Notes: generated from the letters alone by a model not told the origin. DNA of 64,000 nucleotides from Elysia marginata (GCA_019649035.1 BMAT01004542.1:19254-83253); one strand, 5' to 3'; positions 36,601 through 45,622 are shown, counted from the stretch's first letter. Made by a program: numbers and translations.

Positions 36601-38181
36601 TCTGATACCATCTAGTGGAGGATTTGTAACCTGTGCGAAAAGTTGTTTAAAGTAGTTGTAAAGTAGCTGAGGCTTACTCGAAAATACTGACAGAGGCACA
36701 TCTGTCCCCATACTTCCGACAGCTTCTTTGCCTTGTTCAGACATTGGTAATATGAGTGTTGAAATGTCTTCTTTTGTATAGCCAAATACTTTTTGCCTTC
36801 TGAGAATATCCGTTTCTTCTATTTTGGTAGGGTTTCCTGTGTAGGGTATTTCAGAAAGGGAAAGTAGGTTGTCATGTATCCACTTTTTGTAAGGTCTTTG
36901 GTTAATGATATTATTCTTCACCTCTTCGTCATTGACAATACGACCGGCGTTCATATCAACCAAAAACATCTTTCCAGGTTCTAAGCGTCCATGCATTTCT
37001 ATATTTTCAGGGGGGATTTCCAAAACCCCTGCTTCTGATGACATTACCAAAAGCCCATCTTTTGTAATAGTGTATCGCGACGGACGCAGACCGTTTCTGT
37101 CTAGCAAGGCTCCGATATAGTTGCCGTCTGTAAAGGGGATAGAGGCAGGACCGTCCCAAGGTTCCATAATACATGAGAAAAAGTTGTAAAACGATTTCTT
37201 TTCTTCTGACATAGTCGGGTGCTTTTCCCACGCTTCGGGGACCATTATCATCATGGCTTGAGGCAGAGACATTCCCGTAGAGAGTAATAATTCCAAAGCC
37301 ATATCCATAGATGCAGAGTCGGACTTGCCTCTAAAGATAATAGGCAACATACTTTTTATATCTTCACCAAAAATATCCGATTTAAAGAGTTCTTCTCGCG
37401 TATCCATTTGACTTATGTTCCCCCTCAGTGTATTAATTTCACCGTTATGACACATATACCTAAATGGTTGTGCCAAATCCCAAGTAGGGAAGGTATTGGT
37501 AGAAAAACGCTGATGAACCAAAGCCAACTTGGTTGTAAAATCTTTGTCATTGAGGTCTACATAGTATCGGTTGATGTCCTCGGGTACAAGCAAGCCTTTG
37601 TATATAATGGTATTTACGGAAAGGCTAGGTAAGTAGAAATAATTTTTTTCTGAAATATTGGAATTTAAAATCTCATGTTCCGTAATTTTTCTAGCAGCAA
37701 ATAACTTGTTGGAGAACTCAAACTCTGATAGCTTTTGCCGATTTTTATCAATAAAAACCTGTTTGATTTTGGGTTCGGTCTTTGCGGCTATTTTGCCCAC
37801 ATATGTTCTATCTACGGGGACATCTCTCCAACCAATAACCCTTAGTCCGCGTGTTGTTATATTTTTTTCAAACTGCTCTACGGCATAGTTTAGTTGGTTT
37901 GGCTTTGGAGGGAGGAAAACCATCCCCACGGCGTATGCTTTAGGTTCTGGGATGTCAAACTCACAAACTTTCTTGAAAAATAAATGGGGAATTTCTATCA
38001 AAATACCTGCCCCGTCACCTGTCTTTCCATCTGCACTTACCGCACCACGATGCTCAAGCCGTATCAAAATGTCTATGGCCTTGTGAATAATATCATTGCG
38101 TTTTGCACCATTCAGGTCGCAGATAAAACCCGCACCACAGCTGTCATGTTCAAATTCCGAATTATAAAGTCCCTTGTTCAT
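33685..38181 (-). CDS. gltB: glutamate synthase large subunit
   Basis: The 1,498-residue subunit has an N-terminal glutaminase domain (HDSCGAGFICDLNG, where the Cys becomes the N-terminal nucleophile after processing), the central and FMN-binding synthase domain (GEGGEDPDRFQKDNNGN, KPGEGGQLPGPKV, VSGYDGGTGASP), the 3Fe-4S cysteines (CIMMRACHLNTCPVGIA) and the C-terminal beta-helix (GGVAVILGKIGRNFAAGMSG). Length is normal. With gltD it forms the main ammonia-assimilation step in the cytoplasm. Confidence 0.97.
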   Translation of the reverse strand: MNKGLYNSEFEHDSCGAGFICDLNGAKRNDIIHKAIDILIRLEHRGAVSADGKTGDGAGILIEIPHLFFKKVCEFDIPEPKAYAVGMVFLPPKPNQLNYAVEQFEKNITTRGLRVIGWRDVPVDRTYVGKIAAKTEPKIKQVFIDKNRQKLSEFEFSNKLFAARKITEHEILNSNISEKNYFYLPSLSVNTIIYKGLLVPEDINRYYVDLNDKDFTTKLALVHQRFSTNTFPTWDLAQPFRYMCHNGEINTLRGNISQMDTREELFKSDIFGEDIKSMLPIIFRGKSDSASMDMALELLLSTGMSLPQAMMIMVPEAWEKHPTMSEEKKSFYNFFSCIMEPWDGPASIPFTDGNYIGALLDRNGLRPSRYTITKDGLLVMSSEAGVLEIPPENIEMHGRLEPGKMFLVDMNAGRIVNDEEVKNNIINQRPYKKWIHDNLLSLSEIPYTGNPTKIEETDILRRQKVFGYTKEDISTLILPMSEQGKEAVGSMGTDVPLSVFSSKPQLLYNYFKQLFAQVTNPPLDGIREEIVTDISLSIGADSNIFDIKAESCKKLRIENPIISNEDLDKIKFNSHPNFNAYTVPALYQIGSGLNGMEATLEEMIRNVLKAIDKHKNIIIISDRGVDKNFAPVPMLLTCSYLHHSLKRHGKRSKVGIVIESAEPREPHHFAMLFGYGASAINPYLVNETIQQQIEQGHLKIDFHTAVKNFNSAIGKGIVKIMNKIGISTLHSYRGSQIFEALGLRGSFVEKYFTNTVTRISGVGLYEIEKEVFLRHRMAFPNREVEGVLKLNIGGQYRWRRNEEHHMFNPTTVAKLQQAVQQNSYTSYEKYAEMINNQSAQLMTIRGMFEFTEFDPIPIEEVEPWTEIVKRFKTGAMSFGSISKEAHENLAIAMNRLGGKSNSGEGGEDPDRFQKDNNGNLRNSAIKQVASGRFGVSIDYLSNAKEIQIKMAQGAKPGEGGQLPGPKVYPWVAKVRNSTPYVGLISPPPHHDIYSIEDLAQLIYDLKNANREARVNVKLVSEVGVGTVATGVAKAKADVILVSGYDGGTGASPLTSLKHAGLPWELGIAEAQQTLVRNNLRDRIVLECDGQLKTGRDVAIACLLGAEEFGFATAPLVASGCIMMRACHLNTCPVGIATQDPVLRSNFKGTPEHVINFMYFVTQELREIMSKIGFRTINEMVGQSQKLDMKKVIKHYKAKRLDLSKILYKIPTTQNKTLYNTKNQNHGLERVLDLTLVKNAHTAIFRKEPTHLVFPIHNTNRTVGAILSNEINKIHGKNGLPKGTLKIDFYGTSGQSFGAFATKGLELTVYGNCNDYFGKSLSGATLVAKIPEKATFKSEENIIIGNVALYGAVYGEAYINGVAGERFCVRNSGARSVVEGIGDHGCEYMTGGVAVILGKIGRNFAAGMSGGIAYIYSGAGDFDEKNFNMEMIDFEPMTDKDFEQLKTLLEKHLLYTNSNIAKTILSDWEKTSKNFIKIMPTDYKIALERIEKEKTLAVS

Positions 38182-38221
38182 GGCGCTTAGGTTATTATTC
38201 TGAATAACAAGACTTAAAAGG

Positions 38222-38229
38222 CGAATTTA
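38222..38229 (-). promoter_or_regulatory. putative -7 box of the gltBD promoter
   Basis: The minus strand reads TAAATTCG about 41 bases upstream of the gltB ATG. Its -33 region would lie in the adjacent hairpin at 38231-38261, so the two may interact. Confidence 0.35.
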
Positions 38230-38230
38230 A

Positions 38231-38261
38231 TAAAAAGCCCGAGAAATCTACGGGGCTTTTT
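38231..38261. terminator. bidirectional terminator-like hairpin upstream of gltB
   Basis: AAAAAGCCC and GGGGCTTTTT form a GC-topped stem flanked by A and T runs, the classic form of a factor-independent terminator usable from both strands. It lies between gltB and the remnant of another minus-strand gene (38410-38640), and may be the terminator of that lost gene. Confidence 0.6.
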
Positions 38262-38409
38262 ATTAGATACACTCAAGTTTTTCTTTTGTTATTTATCATC
38301 AATTACTCTTGTAAGTTTTTAAATCTATTTCATCTTTCAGTCCCCTTGCTTAAATTTTAGCGAAAAGGCTTAGAACATCTTTTTTAACTTTTTTAGTGAT
38401 AATGGTAAT

Positions 38410-38640
38410 CTAGTAGCCAGTTTTTTTCTTACCCTTTTTATATTTTCCTTCCACAGTAATCTCTATTTCCGTAGCAGTATAGGGGGAGATAGTACTATTT
38501 ACCTCTTTAGGAGTTGCTGTCAGTAGAAATATCTTTACCATCAGATGTAAACTCAATAATCTCATGGCTATTTTCCCGTTTACCGATGAGTTTTTTGGCA
38601 TTGGGACACGGACTCGTCTTTGCTACTAAGAGGCTAAAAA
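38410..38640 (-). pseudogene. decayed minus-strand gene of unknown family
   Basis: The minus strand encodes protein-like sequence in two frames that would join into a C-terminal region: ENSHEIIEFTSDGKDIST in one, and TPKEVNSTISPYTATEIEI followed by GKYKKGKKKTGY and a stop in the other. A Lys-rich tail is clear. No start or family is evident. The terminator-like hairpin at 38231-38261 lies downstream of it. Confidence 0.35.
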
Positions 38641-38853
38641 ACCAATTTACAAAAGAGACTGGCTGTCAAAATAGATTTTAAAGTTTTCATAATTTGGATT
38701 ATTTTTTTATTACAAATTGAGTTAAAAAACCAAAGTCTTTGAAACGGCAATTCTTCTGATTTGTCGCACCTGCTAGTTGATTCTACGCCTCTTTTGTATA
38801 CTTATAAAAAATTAATAGATTGCGCTCCTGTTTTTTTAAGAAATGTAATCTAA
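38641..38853. other. non-coding gap upstream of the FAD/Fe-S dehydrogenase
   Basis: An AT-rich stretch with no convincing gene or promoter match; it leads directly into the ATG at 38854. Confidence 0.4.
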
Positions 38854-41757
38854 ATGTTAAATCCTGACAAATTCTCGGGGCTTGAAACACAGATAGAAGG
38901 TGATTTATTATTTGATAAACTCCATAGGACCATATATGCCACAGATGCATCCGTTTACAGAGAACTCCCTTTGGCAGTTGCATACCCGAAGAAAAAAGAG
39001 GATGTACAAACCCTTATTTTATTTGCTAAAGCACACAAAACGAGTCTGATACCGAGGTCCGGAGGTACTTCTATAGCAGGGCAGTGTGTAGGCAAAGGCA
39101 TAGTGGTAGATGTGTCTCGCTATATGAACAACATCTTGGAGGTTGACACAAAAAATAAAACTGTCTGTGTGGAGCCAGGCGTAATAAGAGACGAACTCAA
39201 TAGATACATAAAACCCCACAACTTGTTTTTCTCTCCCAACACCTCTACTAGCAATCGCTGTACCATAGGGGGTATGGTGGGGAATAACTCTTCTGGGACA
39301 ACCTCTATAAAGTATGGTGTTACAAGAGACAAAGTTTTAGAAATAGAAGCTATCCTAAGTAATGGGAATACTGTTGTATTCAAAGCGCTATCACCTAAGG
39401 AGTTGGAGGCAAAAATAATTCAGAAGAATTTGGAAGGGACAATTTACAAGACTTTGGTTGAGACACTTTCTAAAAAAAATGTTATAACAGAGATAGAAGC
39501 CCGCTATCCAAAGCCACAAATACACCGTAGGAATACGGGCTATGCACTAGACAGCCTATTGGAGATGGAACCTTTACAGAAGGATAGTAATAAGCCTTTC
39601 AATCTATGTAAATTTTTGTCCGGTAGCGAAGGGACGCTCGTTTTTATCACAAAAATAAAATTGCAACTAGATGACCTGCCACCACCTCATAGGGTTACGG
39701 TATGTGCTCATTTTGACTCTGTTGCAGACTGTTGTGCTAGCGTAAAAATGATAACAGAGCGACACGATCTATATGCCTGTGAAATGATGGATAAGGTTAT
39801 TTTAGACTGTACCAAAAATAATAAAGTGCAGACTCGCAATCGGTCATTTGTAAAAGGAGATCCCAAAGCAATACTAATGTTGGAGTTGCGTTCAGATGAC
39901 AAAAATGACCTGGAAAATCAAAAAAATGACCTGCTTAAAACCATTGAAAGCCAAAATCTAAGCTATGAAAATGCCCTTTTGTATGGGGGAGATGTAAACA
40001 AAGCAGAAGAGCTCCGGAAAGCTGGTTTAGGGCTTTTGGGGAATATGAAGGGGGACAGGAAAGGGGTTGCCTGTATTGAAGATACTGCTGTCGCACTAGA
40101 GGACTTCTCTGAGTATATTTCTCGATTTGAAAAAATTATGGAAAAGCATCAGCAAAAATCTGTTTTCTTCGCCCATGCCGGTGCTGGGGAACTTCACCTT
40201 CGCCCTCTCTTAAACCTAAAAAAACAAGAAGATGTAGCCCTGTTTAGAGAGATTACAACTGAAGTTGCCGAACTGGTAAGATCCTTTAATGGGAGTATGA
40301 GTGGGGAGCACGGGGACGGAAGAGTGCGTTCCGAGTTTTTGGAAATGATGGTGGGGAAAACTGTCTACAACGCTTTTAAAAATATCAAAAAAACTTTTGA
40401 CCCGAGTAATATTTTTAATTCTGGGAAAATAGTAAATGTCCCGCCAATGGACGAAGACTTGAGGTATCAACCTGATAGGAGAGAACCCCGTATCAAAACC
40501 CTAATGGACTTCTCTGACACGCTCGGTATACTTAGGGCTGTGGAGCAGTGTAACGGCAGTGGCGATTGTAGAAAAACACATCTATCACAGGGTATGATGT
40601 GCCCTAGCTATCAGGCTACAAAAAACGAAAAAGATACCACAAGAGCTAGAGCAAACGCCCTGAGAGAGTTTTTAACGCACTCCCCAAAATACAATAAGTT
40701 TGACCACAAAGAGCTAAAGGATGTTTTAGACCTCTGTGTGGCCTGCAAAGCCTGTAAAGGAGAATGCCCTAGTAATGTTGATATCACAGCTCTGAAAACC
40801 GAATTTTTATACCAATACAAAAAAGCAAATGGCTACTCCTTACAAGACAAAGTTTTTGCGTTTAACCATTCTATCAACAAGATGGTCGCCAAGTTTCCAA
40901 AAGCAAATGTCTTTCTAAAGAATAAACACACCGCTTCGCTGGCAAAACGGATCTTAAAAATTGCACCGAGTAGAACACTCCCAACAGTGAAAAAATTTAA
41001 CATAAGAGATGTGTGTAAAACTTCTTCCAAAACCAAAGGAAAGGTTTTATTATTCTTGGATGAGTTCTCTACATATACTGATAGTGATATTGTAAAAGAT
41101 GCATTTGATTTGCTACTTGGACTAGGCTATGATGTAGACTACTTTATGGGAGATAGTGGTAGGGGGATGCTGTCTGTAGGGTACCTAAAGCATGCCAAAC
41201 AATTGGCAGAGAAAAATTGCGATATAGTGAGTCAAGAAAAGTGGAAAGACCTGCCAATATTGGGTATTGAACCCTCTGCTATACTCTCTTTTAGGGATGA
41301 ATACCTCCGCCTAGTGCAGGATAAGAAAAGGGCTAATCAAGTGAAAGAAAGGGCTTTTTTAATAGAGGAATTTTTGTCAAAAGATATGGCTAGAGGTGTT
41401 ATAGAAAAGGAGGCTTTCCATTCGGAGAAAAAGGATATCAAAATACACATACACTGCCATCAAAAATCACTTTCCAATCAAAAAGTAACTTTTGACATTC
41501 TCAACTTCCCAAAAAACTATAGTGCAACCCTTATGAATACGGGCTGTTGTGGTATGGCAGGAGGCTTTGGATACCACAAAGAACACTATCAAACTAGTAT
41601 AGGTATTGCCAATCTATCTCTATTCCCAAAGATAAAAAACGCAAGTCTAGATACTATAATTGTCGCCAATGGGACAAGTTGTAGGCAACAGATATGCGAT
41701 GGAACCGAGCGAACAGCCCTGCACCCTGTTAGCATTTTGAGACAGGCTTTGGTTTAA
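38854..41757 (+). CDS. FAD-linked oxidase / Fe-S fusion dehydrogenase (D-lactate or glycolate type)
   Basis: This 967-residue protein fuses a GlcD/Dld-type FAD domain to an iron-sulfur and CCG-type subunit. The FAD-binding loop is PRSGGTSIAGQCVGKGIVVD; the substrate domain has FAHAGAGELHLRPLLNL and SGEHGDGRVRSEFLEMM. The Fe-S part has CNGSGDCRKT, MMCPSY and CVACKACKGECPSNVD, and the end has NTGCCGMAGGFGYH. Such fusions oxidise a 2-hydroxy acid, most often D-lactate, and pass electrons to the quinone pool at the inner membrane. The exact substrate is not shown. It is convergent with purK. Confidence 0.88.
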   Translation: MLNPDKFSGLETQIEGDLLFDKLHRTIYATDASVYRELPLAVAYPKKKEDVQTLILFAKAHKTSLIPRSGGTSIAGQCVGKGIVVDVSRYMNNILEVDTKNKTVCVEPGVIRDELNRYIKPHNLFFSPNTSTSNRCTIGGMVGNNSSGTTSIKYGVTRDKVLEIEAILSNGNTVVFKALSPKELEAKIIQKNLEGTIYKTLVETLSKKNVITEIEARYPKPQIHRRNTGYALDSLLEMEPLQKDSNKPFNLCKFLSGSEGTLVFITKIKLQLDDLPPPHRVTVCAHFDSVADCCASVKMITERHDLYACEMMDKVILDCTKNNKVQTRNRSFVKGDPKAILMLELRSDDKNDLENQKNDLLKTIESQNLSYENALLYGGDVNKAEELRKAGLGLLGNMKGDRKGVACIEDTAVALEDFSEYISRFEKIMEKHQQKSVFFAHAGAGELHLRPLLNLKKQEDVALFREITTEVAELVRSFNGSMSGEHGDGRVRSEFLEMMVGKTVYNAFKNIKKTFDPSNIFNSGKIVNVPPMDEDLRYQPDRREPRIKTLMDFSDTLGILRAVEQCNGSGDCRKTHLSQGMMCPSYQATKNEKDTTRARANALREFLTHSPKYNKFDHKELKDVLDLCVACKACKGECPSNVDITALKTEFLYQYKKANGYSLQDKVFAFNHSINKMVAKFPKANVFLKNKHTASLAKRILKIAPSRTLPTVKKFNIRDVCKTSSKTKGKVLLFLDEFSTYTDSDIVKDAFDLLLGLGYDVDYFMGDSGRGMLSVGYLKHAKQLAEKNCDIVSQEKWKDLPILGIEPSAILSFRDEYLRLVQDKKRANQVKERAFLIEEFLSKDMARGVIEKEAFHSEKKDIKIHIHCHQKSLSNQKVTFDILNFPKNYSATLMNTGCCGMAGGFGYHKEHYQTSIGIANLSLFPKIKNASLDTIIVANGTSCRQQICDGTERTALHPVSILRQALV

Positions 41758-41763
41758 ATATAG

Positions 41764-42909
41764 TTAGTACTTATTAGAGGCAATAACTTTGATGGTTTTC
41801 TTTACATTCTTGGCAGTTTCTATTGCTGTTTCCAGGTTGGGGCTTACCACTGTGATATGTCCCATTTTTCGAAAAGGATGAGTTTGCTTTTTTCCGTAAA
41901 TATGAGGTGTAACCCCCTTGACGGCTAATATTTTCTCTATGTTTTTATAATAAGCGTCTCCCTCGAAGCCCTTTGCCCCTAATAAATTTATCATCACGGC
42001 AGGTGTTTTTATATCTGTACTTCCGAGTGGGAGTTTCAATACCGAACGGATGTGCTGTTCAAATTGATTGGTTAGAGATCCCTCTATGCTAAAATGACCA
42101 CTATTGTGAGGTCTTGGTGCCACTTCATTGACTAAAATTTCCTCATTCTTTGTGAGAAATAGCTCTACTGCCAAAAGCCCGACATGTTGCATTTCTTTGG
42201 AAACTTGAACGGCTATTTTTGTCGCCCTTTTAACAGTATCCTCCGAAATTCTAGCGGGAGAAATTACAAACTCAACCAAGCTCGCTTCATTACTAAAACT
42301 CATTTCTACAACGGGGTAAGTGACTATTTCACCCATGAGGTTTCGCGCTACAATTACAGCTAACTCCTTTTTTATAGGAACCACATTTTCTATCACACAT
42401 GCCACATCGGGTAAACGCGCTTCTGCTGTCGAATCTTTAACTACTGCCACACCCTTGCCGTCATAACCAAACAAGGCACTCTTCCAAATATAGGGAAAAG
42501 CTTGTTTGCCCTCAAAATCCTTTTTAGAGTTAAAGTTCATAAATGTAACAGTCGGTATATTATGTGCTTGATAAAATTGTTTTTGAGTAATCTTATTCTG
42601 AACAATAGCCAAAATACGAGCTTGCGGATATACCTCAACGCCTTCCCTTTCAAGTTGAAAAAGTGCCTCTATATTGACATGTTCTATCTCTACGGTGAGG
42701 GTTTCTACTCCTTTACCAAACTGATATACAGTATCGTAATCTGTTAAATCTCCTTTCTGAAAGTAATTACACAAATATTTGCAAGGGGATGTCTCTGAGG
42801 GGTCTAGGACATGGGTTTTAATGTCCCACTTGTTGGTTTCGTAGAGCAACATTTTTCCCAGCTGTCCACCCCCTATAATTCCCAAGACTTTATCGGAAGA
42901 AAAAAACAT
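41764..42909 (-). CDS. purK: 5-(carboxyamino)imidazole ribonucleotide synthase
   Basis: PurK carboxylates AIR to N5-CAIR with ATP and bicarbonate in purine synthesis. The 381-residue protein has the N-terminal motif VLGIIGGGQLGKMLLYE, the ATP-grasp core (FPYIWKSALFGYDGKG) and NEVAPRPHNSGHFSIEGS, diagnostic for PurK. It lies 6 bases after metZ, so it may be read from the same transcript as the methionine genes. purE is not adjacent. Confidence 0.95.
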   Translation of the reverse strand: MFFSSDKVLGIIGGGQLGKMLLYETNKWDIKTHVLDPSETSPCKYLCNYFQKGDLTDYDTVYQFGKGVETLTVEIEHVNIEALFQLEREGVEVYPQARILAIVQNKITQKQFYQAHNIPTVTFMNFNSKKDFEGKQAFPYIWKSALFGYDGKGVAVVKDSTAEARLPDVACVIENVVPIKKELAVIVARNLMGEIVTYPVVEMSFSNEASLVEFVISPARISEDTVKRATKIAVQVSKEMQHVGLLAVELFLTKNEEILVNEVAPRPHNSGHFSIEGSLTNQFEQHIRSVLKLPLGSTDIKTPAVMINLLGAKGFEGDAYYKNIEKILAVKGVTPHIYGKKQTHPFRKMGHITVVSPNLETAIETAKNVKKTIKVIASNKY

Positions 42910-42915
42910 AGGTGC

Positions 42916-44100
42916 TCAACTGCATTTTAGTGCCTGATCAATATCAGCTTTTATATCTTCTATATCTTCTATGCCGACAGAAATCCGCACCAATCCATCC
43001 GTAATATCCGCATCAAGACGCTCTTGTAAATCCAATTTGCTATGGGTCGTAGAGGCGGGGTGTGTGACTATGGTACGGGTGTCCCCTAAGTTTGCAGAGA
43101 GTGAACACATTTTAAGCGCATTTAAAAAGTTTCGTCCTGCTTGTATGCCTCCTTTTATTTCAAAGGCCACAATAACTCCACCAAGTTTCATCTGTTTTTT
43201 CGCAATTTGGTACTTTGGGTGAGAATTCAAAAAGGGATACCTAACCATATTTGTAGAAGGATGCGCTTCTAAAAAAGTGGCTATTTGCATTGCATTTTCA
43301 CAATGTTTATCTACTCTTATGGCGAGTGTTTCCAAACTTTTTGAAAGTATCCAAGCGTTAAATGGAGAAAGGGACGGACCGGTATTTCTAGAGAATAGAT
43401 ATATCTCTCTGATGAGGTCTTCTCTCCCTACCGTAACGCCTCCCAATACCCGACCTTGACCGTCTATCAGTTTCGTAGCGGAGTGAATCACCAAATCTGT
43501 GCCAAACTCAATAGGCTTTTGTAAATAAGGTGTAGCAAAGCAGTTGTCTATAATCAATATTAGGTTGTGTCTTTTTCGAATCCTGCCGAGTTCTTCCAAG
43601 TCTATTATATCTACTGAGGGATTTGTCGGCGTCTCTGAATATAGAATTTTAGTATTAGGCTGTATCAAAGACTCTATCTTATCAGTCTCATTTACTTTAA
43701 AATATGAAGTGCTAATATTCCACTTTGGAAATATCTTGGTAAAGATAGTATGGGTAGAGCCAAATACAGACTGGCAGGAGACAATATGGTCGCCCGAGTT
43801 TAATAATGCCGCAAAAGTAGAGAACACGGCGGCCATTCCTGTAGCAAATGTAAGACCTGCCTCTGCTCCTTCCATAGCAACTATTTTGTCCACAAACTCA
43901 GAGGTATTTGGGTTTGAAAATCTGGAGTAAATATTGCGTTGCTTTTCCTCTGTAAAAGAAGCCCTCATATCTTCTGAATCTTCAAACACAAAGCTAGAAG
44001 TGATGTAGAGGGGAACGGAATGCTCTAAAAAGTCCGTCTTTTTGAGTTGTCTCCTTATAGCATCTGTCTCAAACTTTTTTTGACTATATTTTCTCCCCAT
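42916..44100 (-). CDS. metZ: O-acyl-homoserine sulfhydrylase (Cys/Met PLP enzyme)
   Basis: The 394-residue PLP enzyme has the family motifs GAEAGLTFATGMAAVFST, SETPTNPSVDIIDLEEL and the PLP lysine in VIHSATKLIDGQGRVLGG. With MetX two genes upstream it should convert an acyl-homoserine and sulfide to homocysteine. MetZ (succinyl) and MetY (acetyl) cannot be separated by eye; the sequence around the PLP Lys is MetZ-like. It overlaps osmC by 17 bases and belongs to the riboswitch-controlled operon. Confidence 0.88.
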   Translation of the reverse strand: MGRKYSQKKFETDAIRRQLKKTDFLEHSVPLYITSSFVFEDSEDMRASFTEEKQRNIYSRFSNPNTSEFVDKIVAMEGAEAGLTFATGMAAVFSTFAALLNSGDHIVSCQSVFGSTHTIFTKIFPKWNISTSYFKVNETDKIESLIQPNTKILYSETPTNPSVDIIDLEELGRIRKRHNLILIIDNCFATPYLQKPIEFGTDLVIHSATKLIDGQGRVLGGVTVGREDLIREIYLFSRNTGPSLSPFNAWILSKSLETLAIRVDKHCENAMQIATFLEAHPSTNMVRYPFLNSHPKYQIAKKQMKLGGVIVAFEIKGGIQAGRNFLNALKMCSLSANLGDTRTIVTHPASTTHSKLDLQERLDADITDGLVRISVGIEDIEDIKADIDQALKCS

Positions 44101-44509
44101 TCAAGATGATTTGGTATGTCACCTCTGTCCCCGCCTTTTCAAGAGTTTTGGATACTGTACAATAGGTCTCAAAGCTCAATTCTGCAGCCCTAATAACTTT
44201 TTCTGGCTGTATGTTTCCTTCTAAAAATATGGTTATCTTAATATTGGTAATAAAGTTTGGTGGCTGTGGATTTTTCTCTCGTTCAGCCTCCACATCAGCC
44301 CTATAAGAGGTAATTTCCTGCCTTTGTTTTTTCAATATAGAAATAATGTCTATAGCACTACACCCGGCAGTCCCCGCTACGAGTAGCTCCATAGGAGATA
44401 GCCCCTTGCTATTTGGGAGTGTCACATTATCCATCAATAGGCTACTGCCCTGCTCATTTTTTGCTTCAAATAGAAAGTCCTCACTCTTCCGAGAAATACT
44501 TATTTTCAT
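44084..44509 (-). CDS. OsmC/Ohr-family protein
   Basis: This 141-residue protein has the two redox-type cysteines of the family: Cys50 in LLVAGTAGCSAIDIISIL and Cys117 in SFETYCTVSKTLEK. OsmC-like proteins reduce organic hydroperoxides or handle thiols. It overlaps both metX (29 bases) and metZ (17 bases), a very tight arrangement that ties it to methionine synthesis. A role linked to sulfide or homocysteine chemistry is possible but not shown. Confidence 0.88.
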   Translation of the reverse strand: MKISISRKSEDFLFEAKNEQGSSLLMDNVTLPNSKGLSPMELLVAGTAGCSAIDIISILKKQRQEITSYRADVEAEREKNPQPPNFITNIKITIFLEGNIQPEKVIRAAELSFETYCTVSKTLEKAGTEVTYQIILNGEKI

Positions 44510-45473
44510 AACTAAAAACTGGTTTTAAAATTTCTTCAAGCTGTTCAAATTCTATGAGGAATCCATCATGACCATGTTGAGACTTTACTTCTCTATAGTC
44601 AACATTTTTTCCTAGAGATTTTAAGCGTTCAAAGGTATCTATATTTTCAGATGGAACAAAAAACATATCACTATCTATCGCGACCAACAGAATTTTTGCC
44701 TTAACCCCTTTGACTACCTCTTCAAATGTCCCCCTAGCTCTGGTAAGATCATTTGTTCTGACCAACTGGTTTACCATTTTATATGCCGATAATGTAAACC
44801 TCTCTTCTACATGTTGACCGTGATGAAGCAACCAACTCTCTACATTGAACATATTTTTTTTCTCGTGGATACTCCTCTGGAATTTCTCTTTGTAAGACTG
44901 AGGCGTTCTGTAAAGGTTCATCGCGTGTACGCGGGCATCATGCAGTGGTTCAGACGAATTCTTGAGTATCAACTCTTGAACAAATGTGTTGGCGAGTATC
45001 CAGTCAGTGGCTTTCCAGTCTGTAGCAATAGGTATAATCACATCTACAAATTCAGGATATCCCACAGCTATCTCCCAAGTCAAAATGCCACCTATAGACC
45101 CCCCAATGCTCGCATAAATATGGTCAATGCCAAGACTTTTAAGTCCTAGCACAAACATATCAGCAATATCTCTAGGCACAAAGTCTTCTCTATTTTCGAT
45201 AAAGAACCCATCATAACCATTTCCTGGAATGTTGAAAGCAATAACATTGTAGGTATTTGTGTCTATTGCCTTACCTTCTCCTACTAATCTATTCCACCAG
45301 CCCTGCGCACCACATATTGTTGAGTTGGCAGTCATCGCATGATTAACCAGCACAACGGGAGCTGTACCAATAGGCTTTCCAAATATTTCGTAAGATAGTG
45401 GAATCTCATCGTATCTAGCACCACTTTGGGTAACGAAATTAGACACCCCAATCCTCAATAGTTTATTGCTCAA
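44481..45473 (-). CDS. metX: homoserine O-acyltransferase (MetX-like alpha/beta hydrolase)
   Basis: MetX activates homoserine with an acetyl or succinyl group for sulfhydrylation. The 330-residue protein shows the alpha/beta-hydrolase elbow ASIGGSIGGILTWEIA (nucleophile Ser126), an acidic residue in LLVAIDSDMFFVP, His302 in KSQHGHDGFLIEF and the oxyanion loop VLVNHAMTANS. It is the first gene after a SAM-I riboswitch, which strongly supports the methionine role. Acyl-donor specificity cannot be read from the sequence. Confidence 0.93.
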   Translation of the reverse strand: MSNKLLRIGVSNFVTQSGARYDEIPLSYEIFGKPIGTAPVVLVNHAMTANSTICGAQGWWNRLVGEGKAIDTNTYNVIAFNIPGNGYDGFFIENREDFVPRDIADMFVLGLKSLGIDHIYASIGGSIGGILTWEIAVGYPEFVDVIIPIATDWKATDWILANTFVQELILKNSSEPLHDARVHAMNLYRTPQSYKEKFQRSIHEKKNMFNVESWLLHHGQHVEERFTLSAYKMVNQLVRTNDLTRARGTFEEVVKGVKAKILLVAIDSDMFFVPSENIDTFERLKSLGKNVDYREVKSQHGHDGFLIEFEQLEEILKPVFSYENKYFSEE

Positions 45474-45517
45474 ACAAAATTTATTTCTCTTGTTACCGTT
45501 TCAGGGAAAGAAGCGTA

Positions 45518-45622
45518 TTGTTATCTATCCATAAAACTATGGTAGAATGTGGCACCTTCTCTCATTAAAAGGGTTGCCAAGGCTTCAAAGGGTCTATATC
45601 CCTCCACCTTTCTTGATAACAA
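45518..45622 (-). ncRNA. SAM-I (S-box) riboswitch upstream of metX
   Basis: The minus strand carries the S-box core in order: TTGTTATCAAGAAAGGTGG, AGGGATATAGACCCTTTGAA, GCCTTGGCAACCC, then AAGGTGCCACATTCTACC, closing with GATAACAA. The last 8 bases pair perfectly with the first 8 to form P1. The consensus AGGTGGAGGGA, GCAACC and GGTGC-A-ATTC blocks are all present. It ends about 45 bases before the metX ATG. SAM binding should lower expression of metX, osmC and metZ. The sequence after P1 should hold the expression platform; I could not fix its exact structure. Confidence 0.93.

Noticed and set aside
44481-45473. MetX considered as a generic alpha/beta hydrolase
   Set aside because: The SAM-I riboswitch directly upstream and metZ downstream make the methionine role far more likely.
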